DNA of 64,000 bases from Planctomycetota bacterium (lineage in GTDB: Bacteria > Planctomycetota > Planctomycetia > Planctomycetales > Planctomycetaceae), in the NCBI GenBank assembly GCA_003388505.1, contig QQVO01000010.1, positions 163,140-227,139 of the forward strand, written 5' to 3'. The notes under the pieces are model-generated. The model ran no database searches. It saw only the letters and a program-made list of their open reading frames with translations, and was not told where the DNA came from. Shown here one piece after another: positions 24,825 through 33,137 of this stretch. Position 1 is the stretch's first letter. Every line of letters starts with the position of its first letter. A program made the translations under genes and the position numbers.

Positions 24825-26030
24825 GTGTCCGACGAACGACCCGAAAGCGAGAGCCGATCCGGCGAGCCGCAGCGCAGGACTTCGGGGTTCGGCGGGTGGA
24901 CAGTGCTGGCCGTGCTGATCATTCTGGCGGCGGTTCTCTTCCGGTACTACGGGCCGATCACGAACGACCTGTTCCAATCGGATGCGGAGCTGCGGACCAT
25001 CGCACCGCGGGGGGAACTGGCGCCGGCGGAACAGACCCAGATTGAACTGTTTCGCAGCGCGTCGCCATCGGTGGTGCACATTGAGACGGCGGTTGCGGTT
25101 CAGCAGGGATTGAATCTGTTCGAGATGCCGCGTGGGATCGGGGCGGGGTTTGTGTGGAGCAAGGAGGGGTATATCGTCACAAATTCGCACGTGCTGAACG
25201 GCGCGGGGACGGCCAAGGTGATTCTGTCCGACGGGACGTCTTATCCGGCGGCGGCGGTGGGCGTTGACCCGTCGAACGATCTGGCCGTTTTGAAGATTGC
25301 GGCCGAGCACGGGGTGTTGCAGCCGATGCCGGTGGGTAGTTCGCATGACCTGGAGATCGGCCAGAACGTTTATGCGATCGGCAGTCCGTTCGGGCTGGAA
25401 CAATCGTTTACGGTTGGCGTGATCAGCGGGTTGAGGCGACAGTTTCCGGCTGCGGATGGACGGGGGCTGGTGGTCGACGCCATCCAGACCGACGCGGCGA
25501 TCAATCCGGGGAATTCGGGTGGGCCACTGCTGGACAGCGGCGGACGGCTGATCGGTGTGAATACGGCAATCTATAATCCGACGAACACGCCGGCGAATGT
25601 GGGAATCGGATTTGCGATTCCGGTCGACACGGTCAATCGGGTTGTGACGGAGTTGATCCGCGACGGCGCGAATGAACAGGCTGCGATGGGCGTGTACGTT
25701 TACACCGACGAGGAACTGGATCAATTGCGGTTGAGGGGATTGTTTGACGGGACGGAGGAGGGGGTATTGCTGCGGACGGTCTCTCCGGAGAGCGCGGCGC
25801 AGAAGGCGGGGCTGCGCGGAAGCTACCTGGACGCTGAAACGGGCGAGTTCATTGCGGGAGATTTGATCGTCAGCCTGGGCGGACACAAAGTGGGCGGATG
25901 GGAGGATCTGATCGGCGGGCTCTCCCGGTATGCGGTGGGAGAGACGGTCGTGGTGGAATACCTGCGGGAGGGAGAGAGGCATGAAGCGTCGTTGACATTG
26001 CAGGCGCGGCCTTCGCTGGTGCCGCGGTAG
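24825..26030 (+). CDS. Membrane-anchored HtrA/Deg-type serine protease with PDZ domain
   Basis: 401 residues with a GTG start at 24825; no in-frame ATG lies upstream. Residues about 25-42 form one membrane anchor, so the protease should face the periplasm. The trypsin-like catalytic triad is intact: His122 (TNSHVL), Asp152 (SNDLAVL) and Ser231 (NPGNSGGPL). Residues about 290-395 are a single PDZ domain (GVLLRTVSPESAAQKAGL, GDLIVSLGGHKV). Family role: degradation or holding of misfolded envelope proteins, with the PDZ domain sensing exposed C-termini. The single PDZ makes it DegS-like in layout; a RseA-type regulatory substrate is not visible nearby. The stop lies 147 bases before a palindrome at 26178. 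Confidence 0.94.
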   Translation: MSDERPESESRSGEPQRRTSGFGGWTVLAVLIILAAVLFRYYGPITNDLFQSDAELRTIAPRGELAPAEQTQIELFRSASPSVVHIETAVAVQQGLNLFEMPRGIGAGFVWSKEGYIVTNSHVLNGAGTAKVILSDGTSYPAAAVGVDPSNDLAVLKIAAEHGVLQPMPVGSSHDLEIGQNVYAIGSPFGLEQSFTVGVISGLRRQFPAADGRGLVVDAIQTDAAINPGNSGGPLLDSGGRLIGVNTAIYNPTNTPANVGIGFAIPVDTVNRVVTELIRDGANEQAAMGVYVYTDEELDQLRLRGLFDGTEEGVLLRTVSPESAAQKAGLRGSYLDAETGEFIAGDLIVSLGGHKVGGWEDLIGGLSRYAVGETVVVEYLREGERHEASLTLQARPSLVPR

Positions 26031-26177
26031 TGCGGTGCGCGGGCTTGGTTGATGGATCGGACGGACTTCAAGCCCGCAATGAATCCTCCGGGATTCGTGC
26101 TTTCTCGGCGGGTCTCCAACCTGGAACGCATCGATTCGGTGGCACGGCATTGTCGGCCTGACGTCTCTGGCATTTCG

Positions 26178-26208
26178 CACTGGCGGAACGCCAGTGGCAC
26201 CCTATTTT
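26178..26208 (+). repeat. Palindrome CACTGGCG/CGCCAGTG with T-rich 3' side
   Basis: An 8-bp stem with a GAA loop at 26178-26196, followed by GCACCCTATTTT. It resembles an interspersed extragenic palindrome and could also end transcription from htrA. A GCAGCCCGTGGGCTT motif directly downstream (26214-26228) recurs at 32683-32697. Confidence 0.5.
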
Positions 26209-26263
26209 GGGACGCAGCCCGTGGGCTTTGTGATTGGGAGCGGGGTTTGTGGAGTGTTGCGGG

Positions 26264-26947
26264 ATGGCGCTCAGTGCTGAGGAACGCCGGTTGCAGGAGC
26301 ATCTGCTGGAGTTCTTGACCCCGGCGCGGCGGGATCGGCTGCGAGAGGTGCTGGCGATGCGGACGCGGCGTCTCGCGGTTGTGCTGGAAGACGTACACAG
26401 CTCGCACAATTCCGCGGCGGTGATCCGCAGTTGCGATGCGTTCGGGGTGCAGGACGTGCACGTGATCGAGACGTTCAACGAGTACGAAACCCGCGCATCG
26501 GTGGCGCTTGGATCGGAACAGTGGGTTACGATTCATCGCTATCTGGATTCCGACGACCCGCGTCGCGTCTGCCTGACGCGGCTGCGAGACTGCGGGTTTC
26601 GCATCGTGGCAGCGACGCCACATGCGGGGAGCCGGACGCCGCAATCGCTTGATCTTTCTCAGCCTTGCGCGGTGGTCTTCGGGGCGGAGAAGGAGGGCGT
26701 CTCGGAAGTGATTTTGGCTGAGGCGGATGAGTTGCTGACGATCCCGATGCACGGGTTCGTTGAGAGCTTGAACATTTCCGTGGCTGCGGCGATCTGTCTG
26801 CAGGAATTGTCCCGGCGGGTCCGTACGGAGTGCAACGGATGGGGACTCTCCGACGAGGAAAAGGAGGAGCTATTTCTTGAATGGACGCGGCGAAGCGTTC
26901 CGAACGTGGAGGCGATCGCGCAGAGGTTTCGTATGGGCGGCGGTTGA
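26264..26947 (+). CDS. trmH: tRNA (guanosine-2'-O-)-methyltransferase, TrmH type
   Basis: 227 residues from the ATG at 26264, with GGAG 9 bases upstream; an earlier start adds a non-conserved stretch. The SPOUT family knot motifs are clear: motif 1 LEDVHSSHNSAAVIRSCDAFG (Asn and the catalytic Arg), motif 2 AVVFGAEKEGVS and motif 3 PMHGFVESLNISVAAAI. TrmH methylates the 2'-O of G18 in the D-loop of tRNAs using S-adenosylmethionine. The N-terminal helical extension (residues about 1-35) and C-terminal helices fit TrmH and are lacking in the rRNA homologue RlmB. It stands alone, downstream of htrA. Confidence 0.92.
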   Translation: MALSAEERRLQEHLLEFLTPARRDRLREVLAMRTRRLAVVLEDVHSSHNSAAVIRSCDAFGVQDVHVIETFNEYETRASVALGSEQWVTIHRYLDSDDPRRVCLTRLRDCGFRIVAATPHAGSRTPQSLDLSQPCAVVFGAEKEGVSEVILAEADELLTIPMHGFVESLNISVAAAICLQELSRRVRTECNGWGLSDEEKEELFLEWTRRSVPNVEAIAQRFRMGGG

Positions 26948-27077
26948 TCTTGGCGGCGTTGTTGCGTTCGATTACGGGCCGATTTCGGTGTTGGAACAGG
27001 CGTCGGCAGTGCGAAACCCGAATTTTCCGGCGACGGCAAAGCGTGAGCGAATTCCTGAGAACAATGGTCGAAGAGTT

Positions 27078-27106
27078 TTGTTCCGCAGATCTGCCCGTAG
27101 TAGAAT
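27078..27106 (+). promoter_or_regulatory. Possible sigma-70-type promoter for the VapBC pair
   Basis: TTGTTC (27078-27083) and TAGAAT (27101-27106) are 17 bases apart, 65 bases before the antitoxin start. The -10 matches consensus at 5 of 6 positions, the -35 only at 3. No operator palindrome is evident. Confidence 0.35.
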
Positions 27107-27170
27107 ATGGAAGTGCTGTGCTCGGTGGCGGCTGTTGCCAGCTTTCGACGATATACCCCTTGGTGTCGCG

Positions 27171-27392
27171 ATGAACCGATTGGCCGAAGAACTCAACCAG
27201 AAACTACAGTTGCTCGATCCGGTGCGCGCGGAGCGTTTGGAGATGTGGGTCCGGGAGGCGATTGACCGCGTTGACCAAGATGATCACGCCCATTGGCCGG
27301 ACGGGTATTTCGATGCGACCGCCGGGGCACTTGCCGGTGAGAGACTGGAACGCGCCCCTCAGGGTGAGTTGCCGCAGCGGACTGATTGGTAA
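27171..27392 (+). CDS. VapB-type antitoxin
   Basis: 73 residues from the ATG at 27171. It is small, acidic and helical (LNQKLQLLDPVRAERLEMWVREAIDRVDQ) with a flexible C-terminal third that would bind the toxin. It lacks a clear DNA-binding motif at the N-terminus, so its subfamily cannot be named. The identification rests largely on position: its TAA stop overlaps by one base the ATG of the PIN toxin gene (TAATG), the usual antitoxin-first arrangement with translational coupling. Confidence 0.75.
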   Translation: MNRLAEELNQKLQLLDPVRAERLEMWVREAIDRVDQDDHAHWPDGYFDATAGALAGERLERAPQGELPQRTDW

Positions 27393-27796
27393 TGCGGTAT
27401 TTGCTGGATACCAATGTCTGGATTCACTATTTGAGGCATCCTGGGAGTCCCGTTCATTCCAGGCTGGCGGTACTTACGCCGCGTGATGTCGTCACGTGTT
27501 CGATTGTCCGATCCGAGTTGCTCCACGGAGCTGAGAGATACGGGAATCGCCGCCGGCGCATTGGACTTGTGAATCAAACGCTGGCGCCGTTTCAGTCATT
27601 GCCTTTCGCGGATGCGGATGCTGGGGAATACGCAAGCATCCGGCACGAACTTGAAACCGCTGGTCGTGTGATCGGTCCTTATGATCTTCAGATTGCCGCT
27701 ATTTGTGTCCGACATAATCTGACATTGGTGACCAGCAACATCAGGGAGTTCTCGCGCGTACCCGGTTTGACGGTGGAAGACTGGCTGGTTCCTTGA
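27392..27796 (+). CDS. VapC-type PIN-domain ribonuclease toxin
   Basis: 134 residues from the ATG at 27392; a TTG six bases earlier is in frame but would precede the overlap. VapC marks: Asp7 in RYLLDTNVWI, Glu in CSIVRSELLHGAER, Asp in GPYDLQIAAICV and the final TSNIREFSRVPGL, which together form the metal site of a complete PIN nuclease. Members cleave tRNA or rRNA at specific loops. Partner antitoxin is encoded directly upstream. The DNA of this gene is slightly less GC-rich than its neighbours, suggesting acquisition, though this is judged by eye. Confidence 0.92.
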   Translation: MRYLLDTNVWIHYLRHPGSPVHSRLAVLTPRDVVTCSIVRSELLHGAERYGNRRRRIGLVNQTLAPFQSLPFADADAGEYASIRHELETAGRVIGPYDLQIAAICVRHNLTLVTSNIREFSRVPGLTVEDWLVP

Positions 27797-27844
27797 GGCA
27801 GAGACTCAAGCCGCGGTCGGCGCACAAAGAAGCGATTCTCATTG

Positions 27845-27863
27845 AGTCGCGGTTAAACGGGGT
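27845..27863 (+). repeat. Interspersed repeat GTCGCGGTTAAACG, copy C (partial)
   Basis: GAGTCGCGGTTAAACGGGG matches the right half of 7747-7774 with one change. The TTA at 27853-27855 is the complement of the TAA stop codon of the Sua5-type gene, so again the repeat supplies the end of a minus-strand gene. Confidence 0.6.
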
Positions 27864-28830
27864 CTGTCGCTGTTGGTGCGGATGCTCTGCGGAGGCGGTC
27901 GTTGATGGCGCGGCCGAGTCCTTTTTCCGGGACGCGCTCGGCGATGATCAGGTCGAGACCGGCTGCATCGAGCCGCCTTAATGCTGCGAAGAGGTTGAAC
28001 GCCGCCTCCTTAAGATCGCCGGCGGGCGAGAGGATTTCGACTTGTGCGAATCGAGGCCGCTGCGGAACGACACGGAAGGCAAGCAGGCCGGCCGACTCTG
28101 GGACGGTGCACTGCCCGGGATCATCGGTGAGCAGGACCTTTGCCTGCGGTGCGTAGTGCTGGGTCAGTTGTCCGGGAGCGACCTGGGGGCCCTCTTGAAA
28201 TGCATGCGACCGTGTCGTGACGGGGCCAATCGCCGATTCGAGATCTTCCAGCGCGACGCCTCCGGGGCGTAGTAGGAGGGGCGGGTCTTCGGTCATGAGC
28301 ACGACGGTGGATTCGACGCCGACGCGGCACGGTCCGCCGTCGAGGATCAAATCGATCCGGTCGCCGAGTTGCTCCCGCACGTGTTCTGCGTTTGTGGGAC
28401 TGACGCAACCGAAGCGGTTCGCGCTCGGGGCGGCAATCGGGACGGCTGCTGCTCGCAGAATTTCGAGGGCGAGGGGATGGTCCGGGATGCGGGCACCGAC
28501 GGACTGGAGTCCGGCCGTGACCAGATCCGGAACGATCGGCTGCTTGGGGAGGACCAAGGTCAGCGGTCCGGGCCAGAACCTGTCGGCCAGGATCTTCGCG
28601 TTATGCGGGAAATCGGTGACGAGTTGATCGAGAGATTCGCGGTCGGCGACATGGACGATGAGTGGATCGAACTTCGGCCGCTGCTTGGCCTCGAAGATTC
28701 GGGCGACGGCATCAGGATTGAGGGCGTTGGCGCCCAAGCCGTAGACCGTTTCGGTCGGAAACGCGACGAGTCCGCCGTTGCGGATGACTTCCGCCGCCTG
28801 GTGCACGTCGCGCGTTCGCTGAGCCGTCAT
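27853..28830 (-). CDS. tsaC: L-threonylcarbamoyladenylate synthase, Sua5 type
   Basis: 325 residues from the ATG at 28830. The N-terminal YrdC domain (about 10-205) has GGLVAFPTETVYGLGANA, KQRPKFDPLIVHV, FWPGPLTLVLP, PSANRFGCVSPT and STVVLM, the pocket that binds threonine, bicarbonate and ATP. A linker and a C-terminal Sua5 domain follow (about 215-320: PGQLTQHYAPQAKVLL, AAFNLFAALRRLD), making it the two-domain version. The product feeds the TsaBDE (Kae1) complex for t6A at position 37 of ANN-decoding tRNAs. It is the end of a unit with no obvious partner here, with the TPR lipoprotein gene on the same strand upstream. Confidence 0.95.
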   Translation of the reverse strand: MTAQRTRDVHQAAEVIRNGGLVAFPTETVYGLGANALNPDAVARIFEAKQRPKFDPLIVHVADRESLDQLVTDFPHNAKILADRFWPGPLTLVLPKQPIVPDLVTAGLQSVGARIPDHPLALEILRAAAVPIAAPSANRFGCVSPTNAEHVREQLGDRIDLILDGGPCRVGVESTVVLMTEDPPLLLRPGGVALEDLESAIGPVTTRSHAFQEGPQVAPGQLTQHYAPQAKVLLTDDPGQCTVPESAGLLAFRVVPQRPRFAQVEILSPAGDLKEAAFNLFAALRRLDAAGLDLIIAERVPEKGLGRAINDRLRRASAPTATDPV

Positions 28831-28947
28831 AGCGGCACATTGTATCGCCGGTCGACGCGGGTTGAAGGCTGCCTCTCGGCTGCGTCAGCAATGAGAGAGA
28901 ACGGGCCTGCGCCTGGTCGCGGTGCTCTTTCCCGAGTTCCGAAGTTA

Positions 28948-28975
28948 ACCGCGGGCTGACGCCAAGCGGCTCGCC
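28948..28975 (+). repeat. Interspersed repeat GCGGGCTGACGCC...GGCTCGCC, copy 1
   Basis: AACCGCGGGCTGACGCCAAG followed by CGGCTCGC. It resembles 30091-30120 (CGGCGGGCTTACGCCCTG then CCGCTCGCC). Both lie in gaps flanking the TPR lipoprotein gene. Confidence 0.6.
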
Positions 28976-28988
28976 TTGGTGCGGATCT

Positions 28989-29954
28989 TTACCACAAGGG
29001 GGGACGCTGGTTGCGCTTCTGTTCCCATTGCGGGCGGGACATTTCGTCCGGGGACCATTGCGAGGCCGGGTTGGCGGTGGAGTGGCTGCCGCCGGATTGA
29101 GGGGCCGCGTTGGAGTGGGATGAGAGCGGGCGACTTCCCTGCAACGCTCCCTGGTGCGAGACGGGAGTGACGGGGAGTCCCGGCTGGGGCGTCGCATCGG
29201 CGACGGCGGCCGTCTCGTACTCCGAACGGATCTCGTCGAGCCAGTACTGGGCCTGGTGCAGTTCGGGATTCTTGGTGACGGCGAGAAGCATCTGCTCCTG
29301 GGCGTCGCGCAAGCGACCTGTTTCGCGGAGAATCAGACCGACATTGTAGTGCGCCTCCGCATCGCCGACGGTGCGAACGAAATGTGTGACCGCGCCGTTG
29401 ACGTCGCCGGTGTGAACCAGCGCGACGGCGAGATCATGCCGGTAGGTTTTTTCGGTCGGGGCGGCAAGCATCGCCTTGTTGAGGGTTTCAACCGCTTCGG
29501 GCCATCGATCCTGCGCTGCATAGAACTGGCCGAGCGCGTGCAGGGCCTGCGGCGAGCTGGGGTCGATGCGGAGAGCGGAGCGGAACCCCTGTTCGGCCTC
29601 GTGCGTGCGGCCCGACATCATGTCGATTCGGGCGAGTCCGAGGATCGCTTCGATGTTCTCAGGTCGTTCGCCTGCGACGCGGGCATAATGTTCGCGGGCC
29701 TTGGTGAGATTTCCGTCGGCCTCCATCCACTGGGCATAGGCCAGATCGACGGTCGACATGTCGTCGGGATCGCCGGCGTCTTCTTCGTCCGTGCTGTAGG
29801 GATTCTCGGTACCGCGGCCGAACATTCTGGCAAAGTAGGAGCGCGTCGACTCGGCGGCTGTGTGGACCCGTCCGCGTGGCGACTGACAGCCGACGGTGAG
29901 AACGAGTGCCAACAGGCACACGGACCTTATCCAGGCATTCGTGCTGACGCACAT
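28989..29954 (-). CDS. TPR-repeat lipoprotein
   Basis: 321 residues. The ATG at 29954 has AAGGAG 9 bases upstream; an earlier ATG at 29981 adds residues before the signal. The lipoprotein signal ends in VLTVGC, with Cys at about residue 23. Residues about 75-250 are four to five TPR units (YAQWMEADGNLTKAREHYARVAG, LARIDMMSGRTHEAEQGFRSAL, LGQFYAAQDRWPEAVETLNKA, VGLILRETGRLRDAQEQM). The C-terminal 70 residues are Ser/Gln/Pro-rich and probably disordered. By layout it is an envelope scaffold of the kind used in pilus or outer membrane assembly. The target is not known; no assembly genes adjoin it. Confidence 0.87.
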   Translation of the reverse strand: MCVSTNAWIRSVCLLALVLTVGCQSPRGRVHTAAESTRSYFARMFGRGTENPYSTDEEDAGDPDDMSTVDLAYAQWMEADGNLTKAREHYARVAGERPENIEAILGLARIDMMSGRTHEAEQGFRSALRIDPSSPQALHALGQFYAAQDRWPEAVETLNKAMLAAPTEKTYRHDLAVALVHTGDVNGAVTHFVRTVGDAEAHYNVGLILRETGRLRDAQEQMLLAVTKNPELHQAQYWLDEIRSEYETAAVADATPQPGLPVTPVSHQGALQGSRPLSSHSNAAPQSGGSHSTANPASQWSPDEMSRPQWEQKRNQRPPLW

Positions 29955-30090
29955 GTTCCGGCACTCCTTGCCGTGTTGCATTGGGGACGCGTAAATGCCC
30001 GCAGTTCTGGCCCGTCGTTGCTCGTGAAAGGGCGAGGTTCTAACGACGCAGTGCCTCAGACCATCCGAGCTATCCGGTGGGAGAACGAAT

Positions 30091-30120
30091 CGGCGGGCTT
30101 ACGCCCTGCCGCTCGCCGGG
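30091..30120 (+). repeat. Interspersed repeat GCGGGCTTACGCCC..., copy 2
   Basis: CGGCGGGCTTACGCCCTG then CCGCTCGCCGGG. The same consensus as at 28948-28975. It lies between the TPR lipoprotein gene and the AAA ATPase gene. Confidence 0.6.
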
Positions 30121-30166
30121 TCGCTGAAACTTGACTCAACTGCAACAACTTCCGGGGAAAAGGAAC

Positions 30167-31558
30167 CTAGACTTCGCAGAACAGTCTCCGCGCAGCCTCA
30201 GCCAGCACCGGCTCACTGAGGCTGACCGTCTGCCCTCTGAATCGACAGATGGAGGCTGCAATCTCCAGTAAATCTCGCGGGTCGCTGGCTCTGGGCAATC
30301 TTTGACAGTTGTAGTGCTGGGAAAACAGGTAGTCGACGGCGTCCGAGGTGAATTCCGCGCCGCCGGCGCGGCAGCATCCCTCGAGAATTCGCGAGAAGAC
30401 TTCGCGCGAGGGGGCGTCGACGGAGATTTTGTGACGAATCCTGCGGAGAAACGCGTCATCGACGAGGGTTCGCGGTTCGAGATTCGTTGAGAAGACGATG
30501 AGTTGCTCAAACGGGACGGCGATTTTTTTGCCGGTCGTCAATGTGAGATAGTCGATCCGTTCTTCGAGCGGCAGGATCCACCGGTTCAACAATTCTTCCG
30601 GCCGGACGAGTTGCCGGCCGAAATCGTCAATCAGGAAGACTCCGCCATTGGCCTTGATGTGGAGCGGTGCGGAGTAGTAACCGCTTGCCGCATGAAACCG
30701 CAGGTCGAGCATTTCGAGCGTGAGTTCTCCGGCTGTGACGATGACCGGTCGACGAATGCGTCGCCACCGGCGGTCCGCTTCGGGCTCTGCGCTGTTCGGG
30801 TCGGCGTCGGCATCGCCGGGTCGGTGCAGCGAGGGATCGAACAGCGTGATGATCGACTCATCGGCGCAGACGGCGTAAGGGACATAGATTTCGCCGCCGT
30901 GGGTGGTCAGATAGTCTGCCAACCGCTTGGCGATGATCGTTTTCCCGTTTCCGGGAGGACCGTGGAGAAAGATTGAACGCCCACTGCAGACGGCTGGGCC
31001 GAGTTCCTCCAGCAGTCCGTCGCGCAGAACGAGGCCTTCAAAGGAGCGGCGGAGCGTGGTCAACGAGCAGTCCACGCCGATGACGGTCTGCAGACGGCAT
31101 TGCTCAATGTAAGCTGAAAGCGGCACCGGTGCGGGGCCGACGTAGCGGCATTGCTCAAAGACATCCCGTGCCCGAACACGCCCGAGTTCGGTGAGCAGGA
31201 AACGTTGGGAAATCGGTCCCACGACAGCTCCCGAGACGACCTCGACGCAACGCTGTTCCTTCAGAAAGCGCAGGGCTTCTCCCGCGAGGCTGAAGGGCAG
31301 CTTTAACTCGGCGGCAACATCGTGTCCGCACAGCCCGCCATTCAGGTAAAGCAGTTTGATGCAGAGGTCGGCGACCTGTGCGACAGTGAGGCCGCTTTCG
31401 GCGAGCGACTCGGGACGGCGCGGCGCCGGCAGCGACGATTGTGCTGCACCGAATTCGGTTTCCTCCGAATGCTCAGGGGGCGCTGCGCCTGTGGTTCGTT
31501 CACCGGCGAACGAGGCCGCTGCCGAGCGCGGGGAATCAAGTTGAGAGTTGATCGTCAC
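30167..31558 (-). CDS. AAA-family ATPase with N-terminal winged-helix-like region
   Basis: 463 residues with a GTG start at 31558; no clear ribosome binding site. Residues about 55-140 look like a winged helix (VADLCIKLLYLNGGLCGHDVA, EALRFLKEQRCVEV). The ATPase core has Walker A GPPGNGKT (200-207), Walker B GGVFLIDDFG (306-314), sensor 1 VFSTNLEP and an arginine-rich FLRRIRHKISVD. It most resembles a MoxR-like or chaperone-type ATPase of the planctomycete group, with no von Willebrand partner. It is cytoplasmic. An exported hypothetical gene on the same strand precedes it by 171 bases, so they may be co-transcribed. Its target is unknown. Confidence 0.85.
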   Translation of the reverse strand: MTINSQLDSPRSAAASFAGERTTGAAPPEHSEETEFGAAQSSLPAPRRPESLAESGLTVAQVADLCIKLLYLNGGLCGHDVAAELKLPFSLAGEALRFLKEQRCVEVVSGAVVGPISQRFLLTELGRVRARDVFEQCRYVGPAPVPLSAYIEQCRLQTVIGVDCSLTTLRRSFEGLVLRDGLLEELGPAVCSGRSIFLHGPPGNGKTIIAKRLADYLTTHGGEIYVPYAVCADESIITLFDPSLHRPGDADADPNSAEPEADRRWRRIRRPVIVTAGELTLEMLDLRFHAASGYYSAPLHIKANGGVFLIDDFGRQLVRPEELLNRWILPLEERIDYLTLTTGKKIAVPFEQLIVFSTNLEPRTLVDDAFLRRIRHKISVDAPSREVFSRILEGCCRAGGAEFTSDAVDYLFSQHYNCQRLPRASDPRDLLEIAASICRFRGQTVSLSEPVLAEAARRLFCEV

Positions 31559-31729
31559 GGTTACAGGTCAACCAGAGCCCGATGCGTTGGAAACTCCCGG
31601 GAAATCCGGATCAGAACTGGACCCGTGTGGTGCGAATCTCCGGGATGGCGCAAGCAGTCCGCCGGAGAGTTCGCTCTCCGGCGGACGATTTTCAAACAGT
31701 TTCGAACATCGCCTGCGACGCCGATTGTT

Positions 31730-32410
31730 TCAGTTCGATCCTCCGCCACCGCTGGAGATGACGCTGGTGAACGGAATGACGGGCGAATCCATGTTTTGCA
31801 GCCTCTGCTCGAAGATGGAGTCGACCTCGTCGGCGGGCCGTCCGACCGGTTGTGCGACACGCAGGACGACCGGCAGAGAATCAGCGTTGCCGACGTAACC
31901 CGCGACCGTTTCCTGGAAGTTTGCGAGCCGAAGATCGTTGACGGCTGAGTCTCCGGTGGTGGCGAGGTAAGCCTGGCGGAACTGACCGGGGACGTTGGCC
32001 ATCATCCACTGCAGATGGGCCCGTCCGGCGCTGTTGAGTTCGTGCGTGACGGCGTCAAAGTGGTAGTGGTGGAAAGTGCATGCCGACTGCCATCCGTTGC
32101 CGATCTGCGTATGGCTGACGGCGAGGACGCTCATGCGGTCGTAATGGTTGTACGGATAGGGCCAGTAGTGGGAGGCGTGAAAACGATGCATGCAGGGGGC
32201 GGGTTCACCCATCGGCCGCGGGTAGGGAGGCCAGAGCTTGCCGTGTTTGCACTTCTGCCGGGCGCTGATCGGGTCGCAGGCGTGCATCTGGTAGTACTCT
32301 TCGCTGCCCTTCCGAGGGCCGTCGGCTGAGAACGGCCAGCCCGCCTCGGTGCGGGTGGACGCGGCGATGATGAGACAGCTTGCGGCGAAAAAGAGATGGC
32401 GACAGTTCAC
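31730..32410 (-). CDS. Exported protein, His/Tyr-rich, of unknown function
   Basis: 226 residues with a GTG start at 32410 and GGAAGGGG about 8 bases upstream. Residues 1-23 are a signal peptide. Residues about 40-125 contain repeated Cys, His and Tyr (CMHRFHASHYWPYPYNHYDR, ACTFHHYHFD) that could bind metal or haem; no CxxCH is present. Residues about 125-200 form a soluble domain and the end is Gly/Ser-rich. I do not recognise the family beyond its planctomycete look. The AAA ATPase gene follows 171 bases later on the same strand. Confidence 0.78.
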   Translation of the reverse strand: MNCRHLFFAASCLIIAASTRTEAGWPFSADGPRKGSEEYYQMHACDPISARQKCKHGKLWPPYPRPMGEPAPCMHRFHASHYWPYPYNHYDRMSVLAVSHTQIGNGWQSACTFHHYHFDAVTHELNSAGRAHLQWMMANVPGQFRQAYLATTGDSAVNDLRLANFQETVAGYVGNADSLPVVLRVAQPVGRPADEVDSIFEQRLQNMDSPVIPFTSVISSGGGGSN

Positions 32411-32701
32411 GACTCGCCCCTTCCGTGTGGTATTGGCTAATGCATTCCGCCGCGCACACCATGCGCGCCTGCGGCAGTGCCCTCATGGCGGGCCGGCTTG
32501 CTCTTTCGATGCAGCCCTCGAGAAGCCGATGTCCCCTGACCCCCATGACGGAATTTACGACTGCCTCTTCAGGCCCTGAGACAGTCCACCCGCTCTCCTG
32601 TTTATCGGCCGGCGACCTTGCCGGTCATGACGCGGATTCCGGTTGCGACGAAGATTCACGCGCTCTCGTGGAGCCCCCGGGTTGCAGCCCGTGGGCTTCG
32701 T

Positions 32702-33013
32702 TCAGTCTTCGAGGGTGACGTAGACGTCGTCGCCGCGCACTTCGAGGGGAATTGTGGGCTGGGTGATGCGGGGGGCGAGGCAGTGCACACCGGTCGTGAC
32801 GTCGAACTGCCAGCCGTGCCAGGGACAGGTGACGACGCAGCCGCGGAGCGGACCGTTTGCGAGCGGACCGCCGGAGTGGGGGCAAATGCCGTCGAGCGCG
32901 TGGAATTCGCCGTCGACGTTAAAGAGCGCGATGACTCGGTCTCCGACGGTAAATTCGCGGCCTTCGCCGACAGGCACGTCGCTCGTGCCGGCAATGCGGA
33001 CAGGTTCGGGCAT
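32702..33013 (-). CDS. Rieske-type [2Fe-2S] ferredoxin
   Basis: 103 residues from the ATG at 33013. Rieske ligands: Cys44-Pro-His46 (GICPHSGGPL) and Cys63-Pro-Trp-His66 (VVTCPWHGWQF). The order and length fit small NirD/BphF-type ferredoxins without a signal peptide, so it is cytoplasmic and passes single electrons to an oxygenase or reductase. No oxygenase gene is adjacent. The end of the BlaR1-type gene lies 124 bases upstream. A GCAGCCCGTGGGCTT repeat sits just beyond the stop codon (32683-32697). Confidence 0.92.
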   Translation of the reverse strand: MPEPVRIAGTSDVPVGEGREFTVGDRVIALFNVDGEFHALDGICPHSGGPLANGPLRGCVVTCPWHGWQFDVTTGVHCLAPRITQPTIPLEVRGDDVYVTLED

Positions 33014-33137
33014 TGTGTTCTCTGCGGTCGAGTCGGCGCGGGGGACGGGGGGCGCGGCTCCTCAGAGATAGCGAATGCCGGCCGTCGTTTCCATTGCGCG
33101 CGGTGTTCTTGCTTGAGATGCGGCGGCGTTGCGGATG

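Noticed and set aside
24675..26180. A 501-residue minus-strand frame across the HtrA-type gene
   Set aside because: Arg/His/Pro-rich shadow; catalytic triad of the protease is on the plus strand.
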